The position numbers and the translations under genes were made by a program. A stretch of DNA of 5,300 bases from Anaerolineales bacterium (GTDB lineage Bacteria; Chloroflexota; Anaerolineae; Anaerolineales; JABWBV01). The notes below the pieces were generated by a model, which was not told the DNA's origin, did no database searches, and worked only from the letters and a program-made list of their open reading frames with translations. Location of the stretch: contig JALUWE010000583.1 of assembly GCA_027019845.1 (NCBI GenBank), positions 1 to 5,300 of the forward strand, given 5' to 3'. This document shows positions 1 through 4,919 of the stretch, piece after piece (position 1 is the first letter of the stretch; every line of letters starts with the position of its first letter).

Positions 1-127
1 AGACAGCGGGCGAACAGGTGACAGTCACTTCCAAAGTGACTGTCACCCAAGAAGGACGACAAGGTACTCATCCCTGTGCAGTTCGAGGGAACAGGTGACA
101 GTCACTTCCAAAGTGACTGTCACCTGT
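1..127. repeat. 127-bp direct repeat, copy 1 (at window edge)
   Basis: Exact copy of 616-742, starting at the first base of the window, so its true left limit is unknown. It carries palindromes at 17-47 and 90-128. Its right end runs directly into the TPR remnant. The offset between copies is 615 bp. Confidence 0.95.
17..47. repeat. Palindrome 1 (14-bp perfect arms, CCA loop)
   Basis: GGTGACAGTCACTT (17-30) and AAGTGACTGTCACC (34-47) flank CCA. Identical to palindrome 3, being part of the 127-bp block. Confidence 0.9.
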
Positions 128-128
128 T
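90..128. repeat. Palindrome 2 (18-bp perfect arms, CCA loop)
   Basis: The ACAGGTGACAGTCACTT arm (91-107) and its complement (111-127) are extended by one A-T pair at 90/128, giving 18-bp arms around CCA. Its right edge forms the TAA that ends the TPR remnant. Confidence 0.9.
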
Positions 129-201
129 AGGTCAGCCCCAGGCCGTGCCAGGGGGCGGCGTACTTCTCATCCAGTTCGATGGCCTTGCGGAAGGCTTTCT
201 C
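127..201 (-). pseudogene. Remnant of a TPR unit (~24 codons)
   Basis: On the minus strand this reads EKAFRKAIELDEKYAAPWHGLGLT and then TAA (127-129). It is one TPR helix pair without its start, overlapping the TGA of the 153-codon ORF in another frame. The end matches the 915-aa gene's APWNGLGLTY... repeat: the DNA CGGCCTGGGGCTGACCTA is shared, then diverges exactly where the palindrome begins. The start GAGAAAGCC matches the common (Y)EKA motif of TPR units. It is therefore a piece of a related TPR gene, truncated on one side by palindrome 2 and joined on the other to an unrelated frame. Confidence 0.75.
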
Positions 202-661
202 ACGCCTCGTCCTGTGCGGCTTGCGCCTCCTTCAGCAGGGCAATCATCTCCTCGATGCCCTCCGGCGGCTGGGGCGCGCTTTGCAACAGTTCGTAGTCGT
301 CGAAGTCAATGACGTCGCCGGGCAGCATGTGACGGATGGCCTCGGCCAGGGTTTGCAGCGCATCTTCCTTTTGCCCCAGGCAGAGCAGGGCGATGGCTTT
401 TCCTGAAAGCAGGTCAAACTTGTTTTGATAACGGTCGTGCCAGGCCTGCTCCCACTGCGCCAGGGCATCGCGGAAATGCCCCTCGCTTTCCGGCTGCCCT
501 TCGTGGCGGGCCAGCACACCCAACTGGATGAGCGGGGCGAAGGTGTTCTGCGGGTGCAAGCGGATGCGCTCGGCCAGTTCGCGGCGGGTCAGGTCGAAGC
601 GATGTTGGTTTTTATAGACAGCGGGCGAACAGGTGACAGTCACTTCCAAAGTGACTGTCAC
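200..661 (-). CDS. Short TPR-like ORF, probably a C-terminal gene fragment (153 aa)
   Basis: The frame opens with GTG (659-661) inside a palindrome, has no Shine-Dalgarno, and lies after an in-frame TGA at 683-685. Its first ~11 residues (VTVTLEVTVTC) are repeat-encoded. From about residue 16 the sequence looks like real protein. Two TPR-like units are visible: about 40-73 (TFAPLIQLGVLARHEGQ...HFRDALAQW) and 81-112 (KFDLLSGKAIALLCLGQ...AIRH). An acidic/aromatic stretch (VIDFDDYELLQSAPQPPEG) and a terminal helix follow. Codon use resembles the neighbouring genes, so it derives from a real gene, most likely the C-terminal end of another TPR protein whose front was replaced by repeat DNA. A small expressed TPR-like protein remains possible. 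No close equivalent is seen in the C-terminus of the 915-aa protein. Confidence 0.5.
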   Translation of the reverse strand: MTVTLEVTVTCSPAVYKNQHRFDLTRRELAERIRLHPQNTFAPLIQLGVLARHEGQPESEGHFRDALAQWEQAWHDRYQNKFDLLSGKAIALLCLGQKEDALQTLAEAIRHMLPGDVIDFDDYELLQSAPQPPEGIEEMIALLKEAQAAQDEA

Positions 662-662
662 C
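632..662. repeat. Palindrome 3 (14-bp perfect arms, CCA loop)
   Basis: GGTGACAGTCACTT (632-645) and AAGTGACTGTCACC (649-662) flank CCA, with the loop in the same orientation as the other three copies. It encodes the VTVTLEVTVT start of the 153-codon ORF. Confidence 0.9.
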
Positions 663-705
663 CAAGAAGGACGACAAGGTACTCATCCCTGTGCAGTTCG
701 AGGGA

Positions 706-742
706 ACAGGTGACAGTCACTTCCAAAGTGACTGTCACCTGT
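706..742. repeat. Palindrome 4 (17-bp perfect arms, CCA loop)
   Basis: ACAGGTGACAGTCACTT (706-722) and AAGTGACTGTCACCTGT (726-742) flank CCA. Each arm contains its own smaller palindrome, GTGACAGTCAC or GTGACTGTCAC. It lies directly downstream of the TPR gene stop. Confidence 0.9.
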
Positions 743-753
743 CTGTCACCTGT
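743..753. repeat. 11-bp tandem duplication of the palindrome end (CTGTCACCTGT)
   Basis: CTGTCACCTGT at 732-742, the right end of the fourth palindrome, is repeated immediately at 743-753. The second copy supplies the TGA stop (746-748, minus strand) of the 915-aa TPR gene. It looks like a scar of repeat insertion or recombination at the junction between the gene and the 127-bp block. Confidence 0.75.
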
Positions 754-3493
754 AGACCTCCGAGTTTTTGGAAAGCTCGGAGGTCTTCTCCCCGCCCTCG
801 CCGACCAGCGCCCAGAAGCGCGGGTCATCGTGCAGGGATTCCAAATCCGGGTCCTGGCGTGCCCAAAGACGGTCGCCGGGCGCTTTCTCGAGCGCAATCG
901 CCAGCAGGCGCAGGGCTTCTTCGCTATCGCCGCAAATGGCGGCGAAGCAGGCGCGGTTGTATTCGCTTTCCTTCTCCATCAGCGGGCGGGCGATCTCCTG
1001 CTCGCGGCGGGCTTCCGCTTCCCGCCCCAGGCGGCGCAGGATGCCGACCAGAGAACTGCGCATCATGCCGTTTTCCGGCGCCAGTTCCACCGCCTTGCGG
1101 AAGGCGGCCAGCGCGGCCTCCAGGTCGCCCTGCAGGGTGTAGGTCAGCCCCAGGCCGTTCCAGGGGGTGGCTCTTGGTTGAAGTTCAAGAGATTTTTTGT
1201 AGGCGGCGATGGCGTCTTCGTAGCGGCCCAGGTCGCGGTAGACGTTCCCCAGGTTGTGCCAGGGGGCGGCGAACTTTTCATCCAGCTCGATGGCCTTTTG
1301 GTAGGCTTTGATGGCTTCTTCGTAGCGGCCCAGGTCGCGGTAGACATTGCCCAGGCCGTTCCAGGGATAGGCGAACTTCTCATCCAGCTCGATGGCCTTT
1401 TGGTAGGCTTTGATGGCCTCTTCGTGGCGGCCCAGGTCGCGGTAGACGGCCCCCAGGTTGTTCCAGAGGGCGGCGGCCTCTGGTGGGGGGGAGGCGCTGT
1501 TTCGCCCGTACAGCTCGATGGCCTTGCGGTAGGTTTCAATGGCCTCCTCGTGGCGGCCCAGGGCGCGGTAGCTTTCTGCGAGCATGTGGCTTATTTGTGC
1601 AAGATACTTTCTCTGCTGCGGAAGAAAGGTGGCCGTTTCGTTACGCGTTAAGAGATGTGCAAATTCCGAGATAAAGCGTGGCCAAGCAGGGTGGGACAAG
1701 CTCAAAGGCGCATCTAGATTTTCAAAAAAGACAGGTTCTACCCGAAGCGCATTCTGGAAAGCCGAGAGGGCCTCCTGTGCCTGTCCTGTTATCAACAACA
1801 TAGGACCTAAGAGCAAGTAGGGTTCGGGCTGTGAGATTTGGATGGCATAGTCTAACAGAGATGAAATGGTGTTTCTTATCTGCTGTATTGTGGGGACAGG
1901 AACTCTCTGCGGTGATCGAATTCTGGCATCACAGGCCTTTTGTAGAATCTGCACAGCCGTATGACGATTTCCTATAGAGATTGCCAATGCGAAAAGTGCA
2001 CCATACGCTAATGGGTCTTCTGGCTCCAGTTCAATGGCCTTCTGGTAGGCGGCGATGGCCTCCTCGTGGAGGCCCAGGTCGGCGTAGACGCTCCCCAGGC
2101 CGTTCCAGGGATAGGCGGCCTCTGGTGGGGGCGAGGCGCCGCCTCGCCCATACAGCTCGATGGCCTTTTTGTAGGCTTCGATGGCCTCTGCGTGGCGGCC
2201 CAGGGCGCGGTAGACGGCCCCCAGGTTGTTCCAGGGGGTGGCGTACTTCTCATCCAGCTCGATGGCCTTGTGGAAGGCTTCGATGGCTTTCTCATACTCG
2301 CCCAGGTCTTTGTACACCAGCCCCAGGCCGTTCCAGGCCAGTGTGTGAGCGCTTGCAGGAGTTCCCTGAACATCGGGCAACTCAGTGGCCTTTTTGTAGG
2401 CTTCGATGGCCTCTTCGTGGCGGCCCTGCTTGCGGTAGACATTGCCCAGATTGGCATAGGCCCACTTGAATTCGGGGTCAATCTCCAGCGCCTTGCGGTA
2501 GTGCTCGATGGCTTTCTCATACTCGCCCAGGTCTTCGTACACCAGCCCCAGGCCGTTCCAGGGGGTGGCGTACTTCTCATCCAGCTCGATGGTCTTGTGG
2601 AAGGCTTCGATGGCTTTCTCATACTCGCCCAGGTCTCTGTACACCAGCCCCAGGCCGTTCCAGGGATAGGCGGCCTTCTTATCCAGATCGATGGCCTTTT
2701 GGTAGGCGGCGATGGCCTCTGCGTGGCGGCCCAGGGCGCGGTAGACGTTCCCCAGGCCGTTCCAGAGGAAGGCTTTGCCGTCGTCCAGCGCCAGGGCTTG
2801 TTGGAGGTTCTCCAGCGCCTTTTCGTGTTTCCCCGCGGCCCGGTACAGCCCGCCCAGGGTGAAGAGCAGGTCCACCCGCGCGGCGCGCGTCTCCTCCCCC
2901 TGCGGCAGGTCGGCCAGCAGGGCCTCCCGCAGGCGGATTTTGGCCTCCGTGTCCTCCCGCAGCGTGTGGCCACCCCAGTCGTGCCAGGCCAGTTCGCGGG
3001 CGACGGCGGCGCGGTGCGCGGTCTGCGGCGGCTCGACGAACTCCACCACCCGGTGGCGGAAGGCCCAGAAATCGGGGGCGTGCCGCGCCAGGGCCACGGC
3101 CTCCCCCTCCGTCAGCCAGAACACCACCCGCAACCCGCGCTCGATGAACAGTTCGCGGCGCAGGTTGAGGGCGCGGTAGGCGTTCAGGCCGTCCTCCCCG
3201 CCGCCCCACCCCAGCCCGGAGACGAAGAAGACCGTGCGCTCCGGCGCGGGGTGCGCGGCCAGCAGGGTGGGCACGTCGCTGTGGGCCTCATCCACGCGCA
3301 GGGAGTGGACTTCCTGCCCCTGGGCGCGCAGGAAGCGGCGCAATTCACGCTCCACCTCTTCGCGCACCCACTCCGAGGCGTAGATCGCCAGCAGCAGCGC
3401 GGCCTTCCGGTGGCGGATGGCGCGCGCCAGCTCGCGCTGCAAGCGCCGCACGCGGGTCCGGAAGGTCTCTTGCAGTTCAACTTGCAGGCTCAT
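746..3493 (-). CDS. Large tetratricopeptide-repeat protein with a non-TPR N-terminal domain (915 aa)
   Basis: The ATG at 3491-3493 lies inside the last codons of the ATPase gene. It has only a weak GAAGAA upstream, so translation is probably coupled. Residues 1-155 are not TPR. They alternate strands and helices (AALLLAIYAS, EVHSLRVDE, RTVFFVSGL, LRVVFWLTE) like a P-loop fold lacking Walker A, and end in APDFWAFRHRVVEF. TPRs follow at about 205-238, 240-273, 276-307, 310-343, 344-371, 386-417, 419-448 and 462-493. Canonical TPRs resume at about 635-661, 675-706, 709-740, 743-774 and 776-807. Degenerate units cover 808-897, ending DPDLESLHDDPRFWALV, which looks like a natural C-terminus. Two repeats carry an extra ~13-residue YGR..ASPPPEAA insert. 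Residues 492-634 diverge strongly and are encoded by low-GC DNA. The final ~13 residues and the TGA stop come from palindromic repeat DNA. TPR arrays bind peptides or proteins; here it probably acts as partner or sensor for the adjacent ATPase. Cytoplasmic, with no signal peptide. Confidence 0.88.
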   Translation of the reverse strand: MSLQVELQETFRTRVRRLQRELARAIRHRKAALLLAIYASEWVREEVERELRRFLRAQGQEVHSLRVDEAHSDVPTLLAAHPAPERTVFFVSGLGWGGGEDGLNAYRALNLRRELFIERGLRVVFWLTEGEAVALARHAPDFWAFRHRVVEFVEPPQTAHRAAVARELAWHDWGGHTLREDTEAKIRLREALLADLPQGEETRAARVDLLFTLGGLYRAAGKHEKALENLQQALALDDGKAFLWNGLGNVYRALGRHAEAIAAYQKAIDLDKKAAYPWNGLGLVYRDLGEYEKAIEAFHKTIELDEKYATPWNGLGLVYEDLGEYEKAIEHYRKALEIDPEFKWAYANLGNVYRKQGRHEEAIEAYKKATELPDVQGTPASAHTLAWNGLGLVYKDLGEYEKAIEAFHKAIELDEKYATPWNNLGAVYRALGRHAEAIEAYKKAIELYGRGGASPPPEAAYPWNGLGSVYADLGLHEEAIAAYQKAIELEPEDPLAYGALFALAISIGNRHTAVQILQKACDARIRSPQRVPVPTIQQIRNTISSLLDYAIQISQPEPYLLLGPMLLITGQAQEALSAFQNALRVEPVFFENLDAPLSLSHPAWPRFISEFAHLLTRNETATFLPQQRKYLAQISHMLAESYRALGRHEEAIETYRKAIELYGRNSASPPPEAAALWNNLGAVYRDLGRHEEAIKAYQKAIELDEKFAYPWNGLGNVYRDLGRYEEAIKAYQKAIELDEKFAAPWHNLGNVYRDLGRYEDAIAAYKKSLELQPRATPWNGLGLTYTLQGDLEAALAAFRKAVELAPENGMMRSSLVGILRRLGREAEARREQEIARPLMEKESEYNRACFAAICGDSEEALRLLAIALEKAPGDRLWARQDPDLESLHDDPRFWALVGEGGEKTSELSKNSEVYR
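754..786. repeat. Palindromic element with AGACCTCCGAG arms
   Basis: AGACCTCCGAG (754-764) and CTCGGAGGTCT (776-786) form a perfect 11-bp inverted repeat around 11 nt. On the minus strand the loop reads CTTTCCAAAAA, and its TTT/AAA can pair to leave a CCA tip. It overlaps the 3' end of the TPR gene and encodes its last residues (TSELSKNSEV). No T-run follows it on the minus strand, so a canonical intrinsic terminator is unlikely. mRNA 3'-end protection or a mobile palindrome are alternatives. Confidence 0.7.
1271..1452 (-). repeat. Tandem 102-bp TPR-coding units in the second half of the array
   Basis: Two adjacent units start at 1271 and 1373. They encode AIKAYQKAIELDEKFA-type repeats and keep an exact 102-bp (34-codon) period with only scattered base differences over their first ~75 bp. 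Such identity favours slippage or unequal recombination, so TPR number probably varies between relatives. Confidence 0.7.
1592..2020 (-). other. Low-GC, TPR-divergent block inside the TPR gene
   Basis: This in-frame segment encodes about residues 492-634 of the TPR protein. A hand count over 1801-1980 gives 83 G+C of 180 (46 %). Flanking samples give 68 % (2161-2220) and 78 % (3001-3060). The protein here departs from the TPR consensus, with one recognisable TPR-like unit (EPYLLLGPMLLITGQAQEALSAF, about 557-579). The rest is hydrophobic/helical sequence I do not recognise. The reading frame is uninterrupted. It may be an acquired sub-domain or older sequence not homogenised with the other repeats. 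Confidence 0.7.
2231..2337 (-). repeat. Intragenic near-identical TPR-coding repeat, copy B
   Basis: This 107-nt stretch encodes most of one DEKYATPW...GEYEKAIEAFHK TPR. It matches 2558-2664 with only two mismatches that I can find by eye. The copies are 327 bp apart (109 codons, three TPRs plus a 7-residue insert). Near-identity at synonymous positions points to recent duplication or gene conversion within the array. Confidence 0.8.
2558..2664 (-). repeat. Intragenic near-identical TPR-coding repeat, copy A
   Basis: Partner of 2231-2337, with two single-base differences (one changes Ala to Thr in the FHK[A/T]IELDEK helix, the other changes the residue after VY from K to R). It lies in the first half of the TPR array of the 915-aa protein. 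Confidence 0.8.
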
Positions 3494-4766
3494 CGGGGCG
3501 TTCTTCGTCCAGCAACTTGTTCAGGGCGGGGTGCACATCGTACCAGGGTTCGCCGTTGGCGTATTCCAGCACGGCCAGCAGTTGCAGCAGGGTCGCCACC
3601 CGGTCGGGGTCGTCCAGTTGGTTGGTGGCGCGGATGCGCGCCAGGGTGTGGCGCTGTTCGATGTTCAGGATGCGGCGGTATTCGCCGCGGATTTCGGCGG
3701 CCGCGGCGGCTACGTCGTCTTCCTCTACGCGCGCGTGTTCGGCCTCCAGGCCGCGGTCAATGGCGTTGCGTAGGATGCGCATCAGTTCGCGAAACACGCC
3801 GCCGCTCATCCCCGCGGCCAGGTCCAGGGCCTGGGGGGTGATCAGTTCGGGGGCCATGCGCCGCAGCACAGCCTGCTGCAGGGTCTGGTAGCCGCGCTCG
3901 TCTCTGGCCTGGTGGTCCTGCTCGGCGTGCAATTTGATGTTGGGCAGAAAAATGGCGCGGTCGCGGATGGCTTCGAACTCCGGCCCGTAGAAGAGCGGGC
4001 TGGAGACGGTGTAGACGATGGGGCAGGTGGGTTGCAGCATGATCTCGCGGCGGTCGTAGAAGATGCGCCGGGCGACATCCAGGGAGGGCTTGTCCAGGTC
4101 GTCGATCAGCACCAGCGGGGGACGTTTTTCCCGCCCGTAGATGGCGTGGGAGATGTTGTTCACGACTTCGAGCAGGCCGGTGATGTCGCGCTCGAAGACC
4201 TGGTGCAGTTCGTGGCGGGTGCGGGGTTCCAGTTTGACCTTGGCGCCCAGTTTGGCGAAGAAGCCGTCCAGCCGGGCGTCCAGTTCGCTCTCGGCGATGC
4301 GCCCGGAGAGCGAGGCCTGGATGCGCTCTTCCACCCGGCCGCGCCAGGAATCCAGTTCTTTGAGCAGGCCCTTCGGGAGTCTGCCGCCCGCGGCGCGGTA
4401 TTGGCGGTACATCTGCGCACCCAGAATGAGCAGCACATCGCGGTAATCCAGGTTGTTGATGTCGGCTTCGTCGCGAATGGAGAAGTGAATGGGGAAGAAC
4501 TTCCGTCGTATTTCGGGGGCGGCAGCCAGGCGTGACAATTCGGTGGATTTGCCGCAGCCGCGATGGCCGGAGAAGAACAGCTTGGGCGGGTTGTGGTAGG
4601 GGCGCAGCAGGATGCGCCGCAGGCGGTCGGCGGGGTTATCCGGGCGGAAGACGTAGAAAGGATGCGGTTTGCCGGTTTCGGGGTCAGGCGCGAGAGGCAG
4701 GTCTGGCTCGAAGTTGAGCCAGGCGGTGTCCATATCGGTGGCCTGACGGAATTCTGTTGCGTTCAT
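3477..4766 (-). CDS. P-loop ATPase of ORC/Cdc6- or STAND-like type (429 aa)
   Basis: A soluble ATPase with no signal peptide or membrane segment visible. Residues 67-75 read GHRGCGKST, a complete Walker A. Residues 219-226 read VLIDDLDK, a Walker B with paired acidic residues. CPIVYTVSSPLFY (249-260) fits the sensor-1 strand. SGGVFRELMRILRNAI (321-336) fits the 'GG.xR' lid/sensor-2 helix of Cdc6/ORC-like and MNS-type STAND ATPases. The last ~60 residues (LLQLLAVLEYANGEPWYDVHPALNKLL) look like a small winged-helix end. Residues 130-190 form a charged, helix-rich insert between the first strands and Walker B. All key residues are present, so it should bind and hydrolyse ATP. The ATG has a good Shine-Dalgarno and a TATAAT box upstream. 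Its 3' end overlaps the TPR gene by 17 nt, implying coupled translation and a shared complex. The role (signalling, conflict/defence or chaperone-like switch) is inference. No effector domain is visible. Confidence 0.82.
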   Translation of the reverse strand: MNATEFRQATDMDTAWLNFEPDLPLAPDPETGKPHPFYVFRPDNPADRLRRILLRPYHNPPKLFFSGHRGCGKSTELSRLAAAPEIRRKFFPIHFSIRDEADINNLDYRDVLLILGAQMYRQYRAAGGRLPKGLLKELDSWRGRVEERIQASLSGRIAESELDARLDGFFAKLGAKVKLEPRTRHELHQVFERDITGLLEVVNNISHAIYGREKRPPLVLIDDLDKPSLDVARRIFYDRREIMLQPTCPIVYTVSSPLFYGPEFEAIRDRAIFLPNIKLHAEQDHQARDERGYQTLQQAVLRRMAPELITPQALDLAAGMSGGVFRELMRILRNAIDRGLEAEHARVEEDDVAAAAAEIRGEYRRILNIEQRHTLARIRATNQLDDPDRVATLLQLLAVLEYANGEPWYDVHPALNKLLDEERPDEPAS

Positions 4767-4768
4767 GG

Positions 4769-4777
4769 CCTCTCCCT
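4769..4777 (-). promoter_or_regulatory. Shine-Dalgarno sequence of the ATPase gene
   Basis: AGGGAGAGG ends 2 nt before the ATG at 4766, and its GGAG core lies 5-6 nt from the start codon. This is a good fit to the anti-SD sequence and supports the ATG at 4764-4766 as the true start. Confidence 0.6.
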
Positions 4778-4813
4778 GGGTGGTCGAGCGGGTGAGAAGA
4801 AGATGGCGGGTTC

Positions 4814-4819
4814 ATTATA
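4814..4819 (-). promoter_or_regulatory. Probable -10 box (TATAAT) for the ATPase-TPR operon
   Basis: The minus strand reads GGAGTATAATGAAC, a perfect sigma-70 -10 hexamer in an otherwise very GC-rich gap, 47 bp upstream of the ATPase start. No good TTGACA-like -35 is found at 16-18 bp spacing (the candidates are purine-rich, e.g. AGAAGA), so the promoter may be weak or activator-dependent. The implied leader is about 40 nt. This gives the ATPase-TPR pair its own transcription start separate from folC. Confidence 0.5.
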
Positions 4820-4855
4820 CTCCATCCCTGGCCGGTTCTTCTGCGCGGGGGTGCG

Positions 4856-4876
4856 CTTGCCGGGGGCGGCGGCAAG
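4856..4876 (-). other. GC-rich hairpin downstream of folC
   Basis: CTTGCCG (4856-4862) and CGGCAAG (4870-4876) form a perfect 7-bp inverted repeat around a 7-nt loop, 44 bp beyond the folC stop. There is no run of T after it on the minus strand, so it is not a textbook intrinsic terminator. It could still weaken read-through from folC or protect the 3' end. The surrounding sequence is extremely GC-rich and such short repeats arise easily by chance. Confidence 0.3.
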
Positions 4877-4919
4877 GGCTGGTAGGTGTCCGGCGCGCCG
4901 CGGCGGGGGGTGCTTCAGC

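Larger units (their letters stand above)
616..742. repeat. 127-bp direct repeat, copy 2 (two palindromes around a ~43-bp spacer)
   Basis: Identical base for base to 1-127. It runs from AGACAGCGGG to CACCTGT, and the next base differs (C at 743, T at 128). It contains palindromes at 632-662 and 706-742 separated by a 43-bp spacer with no recognisable coding content. Its left edge is in frame with the 153-codon ORF (encoding ...CSPAVY). Its right edge abuts the end of the TPR gene. Confidence 0.95.

Noticed and set aside
17..742. CRISPR array
   Set aside because: Only four palindromes in two identical blocks. The spacers are not unique (43 bp repeated, then 577 bp), and there are no cas genes.
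1..742. Insertion sequence with the 127-bp blocks as terminal repeats
   Set aside because: The blocks are direct rather than inverted, no transposase or its remnant lies between them, and the interior encodes TPR-like sequence.
754..786. Intrinsic terminator of the TPR gene
   Set aside because: The stem is strong, but it lies before the stop codon and no T-run follows it on the minus strand.
425..1651. Long plus-strand open frame (~408 codons) opposite the TPR gene end and the 153-codon ORF
   Set aside because: It is the antisense of TPR codons. Its VGFDGLFVAAQVAVD-like periodicity mirrors the 34-codon repeat, it crosses both palindromes and the repeat block, and it lacks any recognisable domain.
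2008..2973. Second minus-strand frame of ~321 codons with a regular repeat pattern
   Set aside because: A frame-shifted reading of the TPR repeats. The periodicity is inherited, and the overlapping frame has the proper TPR consensus.
2066..3841. Plus-strand open frame of ~591 codons
   Set aside because: Antisense shadow of the TPR gene and the ATPase 3' end. It spans two real genes, and the repeated QAVPG/DGLFVA pattern is the complement of TPR codons in GC-rich DNA.
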